DNA from: Leucobacter komagatae
Lineage (GTDB): Bacteria > Actinomycetota > Actinomycetes > Actinomycetales > Microbacteriaceae
Assembly (NCBI RefSeq): GCF_006716085.1
Contig: NZ_VFON01000001.1
Location: forward strand, 62,001 to 126,000
Direction: 5' to 3'
Length of the DNA stretch: 64,000 nt
The notes below the pieces were generated by a model. The model made no database searches. It saw only the letters and a list, made by a program, of their open reading frames with translations, and was not told where the DNA came from. The position numbers were made by a program, and so were the translations under genes. Positions 8,795-17,598 of the stretch are shown here, piece after piece (position 1 is the stretch's first letter; each line of letters opens with the position of its first letter).

Positions 8795-11700
8795 GGATCC
8801 GGAAGCTTGATATCGAGGGCTTTGGTCCGTTTCGCGACCGCCAGGTGCTCGACTTTGTGGCCGCCGCGAGCGGCGGCATCCTCCTGATCTCTGGGCGCAC
8901 GGGCGCGGGGAAGTCGAGCTTGCTTGACGCCGTGAGCTTCGCCCTTTATGGGGCGGTGCCGCGATACGACGGCATGGTATCGAGGGTGCGCTCCGACCAT
9001 TCGGCGCCGGCGAAGCCAACGCTCGTGCGCCTCGAGTTTGAGGTCGCGGGGGAGCGCTACCTGATCGAACGCAGCCCTGAGTACACTCGTCCAGCCAAGC
9101 GCGGCGGCGGCACAACGACGCAGAAGACCGAGGCCCGGCTCTGGCGCTGGGACGACGCCTCGTCAGACTGGCTTGGCCTTGCTTCGCGACCGGTCGACGT
9201 TGCCGCAGAACTCAGCCCAGTGCTCAGGCTCAACCACGACCAGTTCCTGCAAGTAGTCATGCTGTCCCAGGGCGGTTTCCAGCGGTTCCTCCGTGCCGCA
9301 GACGACGAGCGGCAGGCGACGCTGCGCACGCTGTTCCAAACTGGGCGGTACGCGGATATCGAGGGGGAGCTCGTTGAGCGTCGCAAAGCCCTCGACGGAG
9401 CCGCGAAAGAGAGCGAAGCACGAATTGATGCCCTCATCGGAGGCCTCGAAGCCGCTATTGCGCGCGACGCTGCCGACTCTGATTCAGTGGAGTCGTCCCT
9501 GGGGCTGGCGGAAGGCCTGGAAAACCCGGAAGTCTTGACAGTGCTGCAGCGGCGTGAGCGCGTCGGGCGTGCGGTCGAAGCGCTCGCACAGCGTGCCGCG
9601 GGTCTGGGCTCTCGGTCTGCCGAAGATCGGGCAGCGCAGCGTACCGCGGCGTCAGACCTCGACGGTGCCCGCGCCTTGCGCGCGCGGCAAGAACGCCTCG
9701 CTCAGGCGGAGGAGAAGCGGGCTGCGCTCGCCACGCGGGCCGAAGACGTACGCTCTGCGAGGGCGGAGGTCGAGGCCGCGGAGCGGGCGGCGATCGTCGC
9801 CGCTGAGCTTCGAAAGCTTGACGGGGCTCGCGCTGCTGAGGCTGCGGCCGCTGCGCAGTGGGCGGAGACCTGGGGGCGCCTCAAGGAAACGCACGAGGAG
9901 TTCGCCCAAGAATCGTCGGCGAGTTCAAACGACGCCGAGGCTTCGGTGCGATCGGTTCTGCCTCCGCAGCGCTCAAGTCGGCTCTCCGGCGACGAGCCCT
10001 GGGCCGAGACGAGAGAGGCGCTCGCGAATGATCAGGATCAGGTCGCGAGGCTCCTCGGATCCCTCGCTGACGCCCGCGACGACGAGGCACGTCACGCCGG
10101 GCTGCTTGCCGAGCTGACAGGAGCGCGCGAGGAACTCGGCGCCGTCACTACTGACCACAGGGAAGAACAGGTCTCGCTGGCGGCGCTACCAGCTCGGATC
10201 GCCGAGCTGCGAACGGAGCGAGCCCCGGCGGCGGAAACCGCCGCAGGCCTTGACCGCTGCGTGGCCGACCTCGGGCGCGCCACGACCAAACGCACGGCCG
10301 CGGATGCGGTGACCGGCCTCGAGACGCGACTCGAAGCGGCCCATACGCGCTCCGCCAACTGCGCGATCGAGGCCGCTACCGCAGCTGCCGCGGTCAGTGA
10401 CCTTCTAACGCGTCGCATTGCGGGGATGGCGGGCGAGCTCGCCGACGCGCTCATGGAGGGCGAGCCGTGCGCAGTTTGCGGGTCGACGACGCACCCCGCG
10501 CCCGCGTCGCACGCCGACCCTGTGACACCCGAAGCCGTTGAAGAGGCCGAAGCGCAGCGCGCCGCCTCCCAAACTCGCCTTGACGCAGCCCGCGAGGCGG
10601 AGCGCCAGATCGAGGCGGAGCTCTCGGCCGAACGCTCAACCAGCGAGGGGGCCACACCTGACGAGGCCGCTTCAGCTGTCAGCGTGGCAGCGGAAGCACT
10701 CGAGGCCGCGCGTGCCGCGGGCAAACGTGTCTCCGAGATCGACGCGCAGCTGCTTCTGGCCGAGGAGGAAACAGCAAAACGGGCCGCGAGAGTCGCAGAC
10801 CTCGGGGCGAGAGTCGCATCGCTCACAAGCTCGATCCAGGCTCGCGAAGCCCAGGCAGTTGAACTCGCGGAAGAGCTTGGCTCTGCGCGGGGCAGCTACG
10901 CCAGCATCGATGCGAGAACTGAACACCTTGAGGTTCTGGCGCGCGCGCTCGCGGAGTGCGCTCGAAGCGGTGCTGAACGTGACGCCGCCCAGACCGCAAC
11001 CGCGAGTGCGCGCGAGCGGGTTGCTGACGCGCTCCTTGCCCAGGGCTTCATCACCCCGGGCTTTGATCATTCTGACATCGAGGTCGGCATCGTCGCGGTC
11101 AAGGCTGCCGTTCGCGAGGCGGCCAAGATCGAAGCGCTTCGCCGCAGTGTCCGGGAATACGACGACGAGACGCAGCGGAACGCGGGTGAGCTGGCGGCTG
11201 CCGACCTCCAAGACCTTGATACGCGCCCGCTCGACCTCGACGGGCTTGCAGCGATCGCCGCAGCAGCGGAAGCGCGAGCGGAGGCATCGCTGGCGAGCTT
11301 CGCAGCTGCGGAGCGCATCGCCGCCGAGCACGAAGCGACGCTTCAGTCCGTTGACCGCGAGATTGCGGGGTTCGCGGTGGCGGGGGAGGAACTCTTGCGG
11401 CTGCGGCGCCTCGCCGACACGGTGCAGGGGAAAGACCCGAACACGAAGCGGATGCGTCTCGAAGTCTTTGTACTCGCGGCCCGTCTCGAAGCCATCGTTG
11501 CTGCGGCGAACCGGCGCCTCGCAACAATGGTGGGCGGCCGCTACAGGCTCGCGCACGACGACGGCCCTCGCGCGCGCGGCAGGCAGTCTGGTCTTGGGCT
11601 CGCAGTGATCGACGAGTACACGGGACATGCGCGCACAACTGACTCGCTTTCAGGAGGCGAGAGCTTCCTCGCCTCCCTAGCGCTTGCGCTCGGGCTGGCC

Positions 11701-11973
11701 GACGTCGTCACTGCTGAGTCTGGTGGCCTCGAACTCGATACGCTATTCGTTGACGAAGGGTTCGGTTCGCTTGACCCCGACGCGCTCGACCAAGCGCTCG
11801 CAACGCTTGACGGGCTGCGCGAGGGCGGCCGGACGGTCGCGCTCATTAGTCACGTGTCGGAGCTGAAGGAGCGGCTCGCAGGTGGCCTGGAAGTGGTCGC
11901 TGACGGCCAAGGCGTGAGCCGGCTGCGCGGCGACGGCGTGCTCCCATCCGATTCGCCAACACCTCACGACTGA
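8791..11973 (+). CDS. sbcC: Exonuclease SbcCD subunit C (SMC-like ATPase)
   Basis: The 1060-residue protein has the split-ATPase plan of SbcC/Rad50. The Walker A GRTGAGKSS is at residues 35-43, and long Ala/Glu/Arg-rich coiled coils flank a zinc hook CAVC at about 560-563. The ABC signature SLSGGESFLASLALALG is near 951, and Walker B LDTLFVDEGFGSLD near 983. The partner sbcD lies immediately upstream with a 4-bp overlap. The complex acts in repair of replication-associated hairpins and double-strand ends. Length and motifs are normal for actinobacterial SbcC. Confidence 0.95.
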   Translation: MRIRKLDIEGFGPFRDRQVLDFVAAASGGILLISGRTGAGKSSLLDAVSFALYGAVPRYDGMVSRVRSDHSAPAKPTLVRLEFEVAGERYLIERSPEYTRPAKRGGGTTTQKTEARLWRWDDASSDWLGLASRPVDVAAELSPVLRLNHDQFLQVVMLSQGGFQRFLRAADDERQATLRTLFQTGRYADIEGELVERRKALDGAAKESEARIDALIGGLEAAIARDAADSDSVESSLGLAEGLENPEVLTVLQRRERVGRAVEALAQRAAGLGSRSAEDRAAQRTAASDLDGARALRARQERLAQAEEKRAALATRAEDVRSARAEVEAAERAAIVAAELRKLDGARAAEAAAAAQWAETWGRLKETHEEFAQESSASSNDAEASVRSVLPPQRSSRLSGDEPWAETREALANDQDQVARLLGSLADARDDEARHAGLLAELTGAREELGAVTTDHREEQVSLAALPARIAELRTERAPAAETAAGLDRCVADLGRATTKRTAADAVTGLETRLEAAHTRSANCAIEAATAAAAVSDLLTRRIAGMAGELADALMEGEPCAVCGSTTHPAPASHADPVTPEAVEEAEAQRAASQTRLDAAREAERQIEAELSAERSTSEGATPDEAASAVSVAAEALEAARAAGKRVSEIDAQLLLAEEETAKRAARVADLGARVASLTSSIQAREAQAVELAEELGSARGSYASIDARTEHLEVLARALAECARSGAERDAAQTATASARERVADALLAQGFITPGFDHSDIEVGIVAVKAAVREAAKIEALRRSVREYDDETQRNAGELAAADLQDLDTRPLDLDGLAAIAAAAEARAEASLASFAAAERIAAEHEATLQSVDREIAGFAVAGEELLRLRRLADTVQGKDPNTKRMRLEVFVLAARLEAIVAAANRRLATMVGGRYRLAHDDGPRARGRQSGLGLAVIDEYTGHARTTDSLSGGESFLASLALALGLADVVTAESGGLELDTLFVDEGFGSLDPDALDQALATLDGLREGGRTVALISHVSELKERLAGGLEVVADGQGVSRLRGDGVLPSDSPTPHD

Positions 11974-12017
11974 CCCATGACCGACTCCACACCGACCCGG
12001 AACCGAAAGGACGCGCG

Positions 12018-14600
12018 ATGAGCCTCGCTCGCCAGCTCGACGAGATGAACCGCACAGGCGGTGCCGCGACAGCGGATGAGACGTTCGCGGTGTTCGAGGA
12101 GTGGGCGTGGGAAGAGCGCGGGCTGCGCTTGTACCCGGCCCAGGAGGAAGCGATCCTCGGGATGACACTCGGGTCGAACGTCGTCCTCGCTACTCCAACG
12201 GGAACCGGCAAGTCGCTTGTAGCGCTCGGCGCGCACTTCGCCGCGCTCGCCGAGGGCCGACGCACCGTGTACACGGCGCCCATCAAAGCGCTCGTGAGCG
12301 AGAAGTTCTTCGAACTCGTTGCTGTGTTCGGTGCTGACCGGGTCGGCATGATTACGGGCGACACGTCCATCAACCCCGACGCGCCGATTATCTGCTGCAC
12401 CGCCGAGATTCTCGCAAACCTCGCACTGCGCGACCGCGAGGCAAACGGGATCACCCAGGTGGTGATGGACGAGTTCCACTTCTACGCTGACCCCGACCGC
12501 GGCTGGGCGTGGCAGGTGCCCCTCCTGCTCATGGAAGACGCGCAGTTCCTGCTCATGTCGGCGACGCTGGGCGACGTCACGGAGCTCGCCGACGACCTGA
12601 GCCGCCGCACCGGGCGCGACACTGAACTCGTGACCGGCGTCGAGCGGCCAGTGCCGCTCGAGTTTACGTACGCCGTGGCGCCCACACACGAGGTCATCGA
12701 ACAGCTCGTGGAAGACCGGGAGACTCCCGCGTACCTCGTGCACTTCAACCAGTCGCACGCTGTCGAACAGGCCCAAGCACTCGCGAGCATCAAGCTCGTC
12801 GACCGCGCCGGGCGCGACGAGATTGCGGCGGCCATTGGAGCATTCCGTTTCTCAGCGGGGTTCGGCCAGACGCTCTCGCGACTCGTGCGTTCGGGCATCG
12901 GGGTGCATCACGCGGGCATGCTGCCCAAGTACCGGAGGCTCGTCGAGCAGTTGGCGCAGCGCGGCCTGCTCAAGGTCATCTGCGGCACGGACACGCTCGG
13001 GGTCGGGATCAACGTGCCGATCCGCACCGTCGTCATCACCGCGCTCACGAAGTACGACGGCGAGAAGATGCGTCGCCTGTCAGCGCGCGAGTTCCACCAG
13101 ATTGCCGGTCGGGCCGGCCGGGCGGGCTTTGACACCGAGGGCGACGTGATCGCGCTCGCGCCCGAGTTCGAGGTGGAGAACGCGCGCGCGGCAGCGAAGG
13201 CCGCGGCAAAGGCGAGCGGTGGTAAGAAGGCCAAGCCCGCGAAGAAGAAGTCGCCGCCGCAGGGGTTCGTCGCGTGGACTGAGCAGACTCTCGACAAGCT
13301 CGTCGCGGCGTCGCCGGAGCCGCTCGTAAGTCGCATGAGAATCACTCACTCGATGGTGCTCGGGGTCATCGGTCGCGGCGAACAGTACGAGGGCGACGCC
13401 CTCGACACGCTCCGCACGCTCGTCTTCGACAGCCACGAACCGAGGGCCGCTCAGTTCGCGCACGCCCGGACGGCGATCGAGATCTTCCGCACGCTCGTGC
13501 GCGGCGGCATCGTCGAGTCGTACATCGATGGCCGAGGGCAGCGGTTGTTGCGCCTCACCGTTGAGCTGCAGGCGAACTTTGCCCTCAACCAGCCGCTCTC
13601 GCCATTCGCGCTCGCGGCGCTTGAGCTCCTCGACCCCGATTCGCCAAGCTACGCGCTCGACGCGATCTCCGTCATTGAGGCAACGCTTGAGGATCCCCGC
13701 GCGATCGTGCGGGCCCAGGAGCACCGCGCCCGCGGCGAGGCCATCGGCGCGATGAAGGCTGACGGGATCGAATACGAGGAGCGGATGGAACTGCTCGAAG
13801 AGATCACCCACCCGCAGCCCCTCGCCGAACTGCTCGGTGAAGCCTTCGAGGAGTACGTCAAGGAGGTGCCGTGGGCGCGCGACTACGAGCTTCGGCCCAA
13901 GTCGGTCGTGCGCGACATGATCGAGCGCGCCTTCGGGTTCCGTGACCTGGTCAACTACTACGGACTCGGGCGGGCAGAGGGCGGCGTGCTGCGCTACTTG
14001 AGTGACGCCTACCGGGCGCTCGAGCGAACGATGCCCGAGGCTGCCAAGACAGAGGAACTCGACGAGATCATCGACTGGCTCGGTGAGCTCGTGCGCCAAG
14101 TCGACTCAAGCCTCGTTGACGAATGGACCGAGCTCGCGAACCCCGATGTGGCTGCTGAGCTTGCCGCGCGCCACGGCTCGGAGGATGCTGCGCTCGTCGG
14201 GCCGCCACCGGCGCGCTCGCTCCTTGCCAATCAGCGGGCCTTCATGGTCATGGTGCGCAACGCGCTCTTCCGCAGGGTGCAGGCTGCCGCATTTGAGCAC
14301 TACGACGAGCTCGAAACGCTCGACGCGCCGCACGGGTTTGGGGTGCAGAAATGGCGTGACGCCCTCGACGGATACTTCACCGAGTACGACGAGATCCGGG
14401 TCGACGGCGACGCTCGGGCCGCTGGTCTGCTGACCCTCGACAAGCAGGCGGAGCAGGCGGGCACCTGGGAGTTCCGCCAAGTGCTGCTCGACCCCGACGG
14501 GGACAAAGACTGGGGGATCGAGGGTGAGATCGACCTGGCCGCGTCTGAACTCGAGGGCGAACCCGTCGTGCGAGTGAACCGCGTCGGCCCGACCGCCTGA
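12018..14600 (+). CDS. Ski2-like DEAD/DEAH-box helicase with DUF3516-type C-terminus
   Basis: The 860-residue superfamily 2 helicase has ordered motifs: I (LATPTGTGKSLVAL), II in VVMDEFHFYADPDRG (DEFH), III (LLMSATLGDV), then HHAGMLPKYRRL, CGTDTLGVGINVPIRT and VI (QIAGRAGRAGFDTEG). A Lys/Ala-rich insert lies near residues 395-415. The C-terminal half resembles the actinobacterial DUF3516 domain. Ski2-like enzymes unwind RNA or DNA, and the physiological substrate of this branch is not established. AAAGGA precedes the ATG. It lies 44 bp after sbcC and could be co-transcribed. Confidence 0.88.
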   Translation: MSLARQLDEMNRTGGAATADETFAVFEEWAWEERGLRLYPAQEEAILGMTLGSNVVLATPTGTGKSLVALGAHFAALAEGRRTVYTAPIKALVSEKFFELVAVFGADRVGMITGDTSINPDAPIICCTAEILANLALRDREANGITQVVMDEFHFYADPDRGWAWQVPLLLMEDAQFLLMSATLGDVTELADDLSRRTGRDTELVTGVERPVPLEFTYAVAPTHEVIEQLVEDRETPAYLVHFNQSHAVEQAQALASIKLVDRAGRDEIAAAIGAFRFSAGFGQTLSRLVRSGIGVHHAGMLPKYRRLVEQLAQRGLLKVICGTDTLGVGINVPIRTVVITALTKYDGEKMRRLSAREFHQIAGRAGRAGFDTEGDVIALAPEFEVENARAAAKAAAKASGGKKAKPAKKKSPPQGFVAWTEQTLDKLVAASPEPLVSRMRITHSMVLGVIGRGEQYEGDALDTLRTLVFDSHEPRAAQFAHARTAIEIFRTLVRGGIVESYIDGRGQRLLRLTVELQANFALNQPLSPFALAALELLDPDSPSYALDAISVIEATLEDPRAIVRAQEHRARGEAIGAMKADGIEYEERMELLEEITHPQPLAELLGEAFEEYVKEVPWARDYELRPKSVVRDMIERAFGFRDLVNYYGLGRAEGGVLRYLSDAYRALERTMPEAAKTEELDEIIDWLGELVRQVDSSLVDEWTELANPDVAAELAARHGSEDAALVGPPPARSLLANQRAFMVMVRNALFRRVQAAAFEHYDELETLDAPHGFGVQKWRDALDGYFTEYDEIRVDGDARAAGLLTLDKQAEQAGTWEFRQVLLDPDGDKDWGIEGEIDLAASELEGEPVVRVNRVGPTA

Positions 14601-14665
14601 TGCCCGCTGGCTACCCTGTGACTGCGAGTACGCCGGGTCAACTCGCGCCAGAGGCACCCACTATC

Positions 14666-14671
14666 TAGACT
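14666..14671 (+). promoter_or_regulatory. -10 hexamer TAGACT for leaderless deoC
   Basis: TAGACT ends six bases before the deoC ATG, and no Shine-Dalgarno sequence is present. The distance places transcription start at or next to the start codon, the layout of leaderless actinobacterial mRNAs. Confidence 0.55.
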
Positions 14672-14677
14672 CAGACT

Positions 14678-15367
14678 ATGACTCCCCAGGCACTGACCCC
14701 TGAACACTTCCTCGCGAACGCAGACCACACGCTGCTCGCCCCGCCGACAACCGCTGCAGAGCTCGAAGCGTTCCTCGTTGACGCGGTCGCGCTCGGCGTC
14801 AAGCGGGTCTGCGTAAGCCCTTCGCTGCTGCCTGTCGACAAGCGCGGGCTCGAGATCGTGACCGTCGTCGGGTTCCCGTCAGGCGTGCACAAGGCCGAGG
14901 TCAAAGCCTTCGAGGCGGCACAGGCCGTGCGCGATGGGGCCGACGAGGTCGACATGGTCGTGAACCCCGGCCTCGTCCACGCCGGTGACTGGGCCGGTGT
15001 CGAGGCTGAAGTCCGGGCTGTGCGCGAAGCGAGTAGTGGCAAGGTTCTCAAGGTCATCATCGAGAGCGCCTCGCTCACTGACGAGCAGATCGTCGGCTGC
15101 TGCCGCGCATCTGAGGCCGCGGGCGCGGACTTCGTGAAGACCTCCACCGGCTTCAATGCCGCTGGCGGAGCAAGCGTGCACGCCGTCAAGGTCATGGCAG
15201 ACACCGTCGGTGGGCGCCTCGGAGTGAAAGCCTCTGGCGGTATCCGTGACGCCGAGACCGCGCGCCAGCTTTGGGCGGCCGGGGCGACCCGCTTTGGCGT
15301 TTCGGCAACCGGCGCGATCGTTGCGGGCTGGGGTTCCACGGAGACCGCAGCCGACGGCGGCTACTAG
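14678..15367 (+). CDS. deoC: Deoxyribose-phosphate aldolase
   Basis: The 229-residue class I aldolase splits 2-deoxyribose-5-phosphate into glyceraldehyde-3-phosphate and acetaldehyde, the last step of deoxynucleoside breakdown. Key segments are [27 protein letters not shown], the Schiff-base lysine in DFVKTSTGF and the second lysine in VKASGGIRD. The thymidine phosphorylase and nucleoside importer lie about 8-14 kb away rather than in the same operon. No ribosome binding site is seen and a -10 element sits just upstream, so the mRNA is probably leaderless. Confidence 0.95.
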   Translation: MTPQALTPEHFLANADHTLLAPPTTAAELEAFLVDAVALGVKRVCVSPSLLPVDKRGLEIVTVVGFPSGVHKAEVKAFEAAQAVRDGADEVDMVVNPGLVHAGDWAGVEAEVRAVREASSGKVLKVIIESASLTDEQIVGCCRASEAAGADFVKTSTGFNAAGGASVHAVKVMADTVGGRLGVKASGGIRDAETARQLWAAGATRFGVSATGAIVAGWGSTETAADGGY

Positions 15368-15388
15368 CCTCGCAGCTGGGCGGCACAA

Positions 15389-15907
15389 GTGACGGTTGAG
15401 ATCCGTGAGCGTCGCGGGCCTGCGACGGCGGCGCACGCGGACATCGAGCGTGCAGCCGACGAGCTGTTTCGTTCCCACTTCGGCGTACTTCCTTGGGATG
15501 AGGATGCGCCCGAGCACGCGCCGCACGGCCATGTCGAGCGTGTGTTCGACGCGGTCGACGGCGCGACGCTCGTCGGCTTCGCCAAGGTGATCGTCGCGGG
15601 GGAGTACCTCCACCTGGAACAATTGTCAGTCTCGCCTGACCACGGCAGGCGCGGCATCGGCGGCAGGCTGGTCGGTTCAGTGCTGTCGGCCGCCTGGTCT
15701 GAAGGATTTGAGGCAGTGACGCTGCGCACGTTCGCAGACGTTCCTTGGAATGCCCCCTTCTACGAGAGGTATGGGTTTCGCGTGGTTGAGGCCGTGGATA
15801 CGGAGTTTCACGCGGGGCTTGTCGAGACCGAAGCGGCGCTCGGGTTGATGGAGCACGGGGCGCGAGTGCACATGCTCGTGGCCCGCCCGAAGCAGGTCGG
15901 CCCTTAG
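15389..15907 (+). CDS. GNAT-family N-acetyltransferase
   Basis: A 172-residue single-domain GNAT protein. The acetyl-CoA-binding core is visible as LEQLSVSPDHGRRGIGGRLV (residues about 75-95; RRGIGG pyrophosphate loop), followed by VTLRTFADVPWNAPFYERYGF, a typical C-terminal beta-strand block. Translation probably starts at GTG 15389, 21 bp after deoC. The acceptor substrate cannot be told from sequence. Co-transcription with deoC is likely from spacing. Confidence 0.85.
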   Translation: MTVEIRERRGPATAAHADIERAADELFRSHFGVLPWDEDAPEHAPHGHVERVFDAVDGATLVGFAKVIVAGEYLHLEQLSVSPDHGRRGIGGRLVGSVLSAAWSEGFEAVTLRTFADVPWNAPFYERYGFRVVEAVDTEFHAGLVETEAALGLMEHGARVHMLVARPKQVGP

Positions 15908-15982
15908 TAACCAGCGCTGCGCGGAACAGCTTTCGGCGGTCAGCGCTCTCTCGGTAGCTACCCGCCGAGCATCCCCTCACCG

Positions 15983-16041
15983 TCAAATTTTCCTTTCAAC
16001 CCCAAATGTTCGGGATATTTGGGGCCGAATGGAGAATTTGA
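15983..16041. repeat. Compound AT-rich inverted repeat
   Basis: Outer arms TCAAATTTTCC (15983-15993) and GGAGAATTTGA (16031-16041) pair with a single mismatch. Inside them CCCCAAAT (16000-16007) and ATTTGGGG (16017-16024) pair perfectly around a nine-base loop. A similar element lies at 57958-58018, also followed by a G-rich tandem array, suggesting a dispersed family. Confidence 0.7.
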
Positions 16042-16046
16042 GGGGT

Positions 16047-16148
16047 GTCGGGCGTTGGGGCGTTGGGCGTCGGGCGTCGGGCGTTGGGCGTTGGGCGTCG
16101 GGCGTTGGGGCGGCGGGTGTCGGGCGGCGGGGCGTTGGGCTGCGGGGC
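16047..16148. repeat. G-rich 7-bp tandem array (GGGCGTY)
   Basis: About fourteen degenerate copies of GGGCGTC/GGGCGTT, with a few GGGG and GGCGG variants. Regular G triplets every seven bases make quadruplex formation on the + strand plausible. Confidence 0.75.
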
Positions 16149-16219
16149 GCAGCGCGCTGAGCACGGACCGCACGGGGCGTAGGTAGCACCGGGGCGGCGC
16201 ACCGGGCGGGCCAGGTCAG

Positions 16220-17002
16220 CTAGATGCGCGCGCCAAGCAGCTCGGAGATCTCCGCGGCGGCCGCGACCGCGCTCGGGGCGAACCGCTCAATCGAGTCATC
16301 GGGATGGGTGACGACGAGCGAAGAGATCGAGAGGCTGTACGCGGGTTCGCCTCGGTGGTTGAAGATCGGCGCCGAGACGCAAACCGTGCCGACCTCGTGC
16401 TCCTCGAGGTCGAGGGCATAGCCGCGTGACTGCACCTGCTCGAGCTCCGCAACAAGGGAGTCGACCTCGGTCAGCGTCGCCTTGGTGAGCGCTGGGAGCC
16501 CGGTCTGCTCCGCGTAGTCTTTGACTTCCGCGGGGCTCCGGTGGGCGAGAACTGCCTTCCCGAGACCGGTGCTGTGAAGCCACGCCGACCTGCCAGCTCG
16601 CGAGCGCACCCGGTACGGACGCTGAGACTCAGTAGCAAAGACGAACGCGACCTCGTCGGCGCCGGCCTCTCCGATGTGCACGGTGCACTGGGTTGAAGCG
16701 GCGAGCTCGGAGACGATCGGCTCCGCCAGCGCGACGATGTCGAGCGTTGACAGAGTGTGCCCGGCGAGCAGCGTGAAGCGGCGCCCTGCACGGAACCCGC
16801 GGTCGGCGTCTCCGGTAATGAAGCCCGAGGAGATGAGCATCGCAAGGATCCGGTGGACCGTCGACTTGGGGAGCTGCGCGGCCTCGACGATGTCGGTAAA
16901 CCTCGAGTTCATGAGTGCGGCTTCGAGCACCGCAAGCGTTTTCTCGCTCGCGGTTTGGGGGCGCATGGGGTAACCGTCAGTCGAGTGGTTGGTGCCTTGC
17001 AT
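16220..17002 (-). CDS. IclR-family transcriptional regulator
   Basis: The 260-residue protein has an N-terminal winged helix-turn-helix (about 17-75, with FTDIVEAAQLPKSTVHRILAML) and a C-terminal IclR effector domain, including STGLGKAVLAH and EHEVGTVCVSAPIFNHRGE. The start is supported by AAAGGGAG. IclR proteins usually control catabolic genes for aromatic acids, sugars or amino acids. The next genes upstream on this strand are a GntR regulator and an ADH/permease operon; whether it regulates them is unknown. Confidence 0.92.
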   Translation of the reverse strand: MQGTNHSTDGYPMRPQTASEKTLAVLEAALMNSRFTDIVEAAQLPKSTVHRILAMLISSGFITGDADRGFRAGRRFTLLAGHTLSTLDIVALAEPIVSELAASTQCTVHIGEAGADEVAFVFATESQRPYRVRSRAGRSAWLHSTGLGKAVLAHRSPAEVKDYAEQTGLPALTKATLTEVDSLVAELEQVQSRGYALDLEEHEVGTVCVSAPIFNHRGEPAYSLSISSLVVTHPDDSIERFAPSAVAAAAEISELLGARI

Positions 17003-17148
17003 CGACTCCCTTTCGCTAATCTTTCCAGGTTAGTGGTCAGAGCTAGCCGGATGGGAAGACAGGCGGAAATCGCGCAATATTGGTCCGGTGCGCCGCGGCA
17101 GCCCTGTGAGTGCTGCAGCCCGTGGGCGCGGCAGCCCCGCGAGAGCCG

Positions 17149-17535
17149 CTATTCGTTGCCTGCCGGAGTCAGCGCATCGAACGCCTCGCCGATCAGCGCG
17201 GTTGCGCGCTCGCGGCCGACGCCAAGTTCCACGAGGGCCCGGGCCGTGCTGTGAGCGAGTTCTCTCGCCCGCGCTTGGATGGGGTCGTCGCCCAGCGTCA
17301 CAAAGGTTCCAGCGCGGCCGCGCCCTTCGACGACGCCAGCCTCCTCAAGCGCGCGGTACGCGCTCGCGACCGTGTTGGCTGCGAGGCCCAAGTCGGCTGC
17401 GAGCCCGCGCACGGTGGGCAGGCGGGATCCCGGCGCGAGTTCCCCCGAAGCTACCGCCGAGACGACGGCGTTGTGCAGCTGCCGGAACGGCGGGGTCCCT
17501 GAGGCTGGGTCGATGGCGATTGCAAAGCTCGTCAT
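17149..17535 (-). CDS. GntR-family transcriptional regulator (YtrA type, short effector region)
   Basis: At 128 residues this is a YtrA-like GntR regulator: a winged helix (about 10-75, with PPFRQLHNAVVSAVASGEL and LGLAANTVASAYRALEEAG) followed by only about 50 residues of helical dimerisation region. The ATG at 17535 is preferred over two upstream in-frame Met codons because it begins the family-like sequence and has a -10 element TATGCT seven bases upstream. There is no Shine-Dalgarno sequence, so the message is probably leaderless. YtrA-type regulators often control nearby transport genes; the target here is unknown. Confidence 0.85.
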   Translation of the reverse strand: MTSFAIAIDPASGTPPFRQLHNAVVSAVASGELAPGSRLPTVRGLAADLGLAANTVASAYRALEEAGVVEGRGRAGTFVTLGDDPIQARARELAHSTARALVELGVGRERATALIGEAFDALTPAGNE

Positions 17536-17542
17536 GGTGGCA

Positions 17543-17548
17543 AGCATA
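17543..17548 (-). promoter_or_regulatory. -10 hexamer TATGCT for leaderless gntR
   Basis: On the minus strand TATGCT is followed by seven bases and the ATG. It abuts the strong hairpin at 17549-17582, so the -35 or spacer region would lie in the terminator of the upstream permease operon. Confidence 0.45.
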
Positions 17549-17582
17549 TGGCCCCGGCCCCACCGAAGTGGGGCCGGGGCCA
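17549..17582. terminator. Very stable hairpin after the APC permease gene
   Basis: A 15-bp perfect stem (17549-17563 with 17568-17582, GC-rich) closes a CGAA loop. It lies 16 bp after the permease stop and 13 bp before the GntR start. It probably terminates the ADH-permease transcript, although a U tract is lacking. Confidence 0.75.
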
Positions 17583-17598
17583 CGGAGCGCTAGGCAGG

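Larger units (their letters stand above)
15908..16219. other. Intergenic region holding a compound palindrome and G-rich tandem array
   Basis: This 312-bp gap between the convergent GNAT and IclR genes has no supportable coding sequence. Its left part (15973-16046) is an AT-rich compound palindrome inside GC-rich DNA. Its right part (16047-16148) is a G-rich 7-bp tandem array. The open frames across the array are His/Arg/Pro-rich artefacts of the repeat. Confidence 0.7.

Noticed and set aside
15958..16202. Three Pro/Arg/Thr-rich minus-strand frames over the G-rich array
   Set aside because: All three minus-strand frames are open because of the 7-bp repeat; they translate the repeat itself and have no homology or ribosome binding site.
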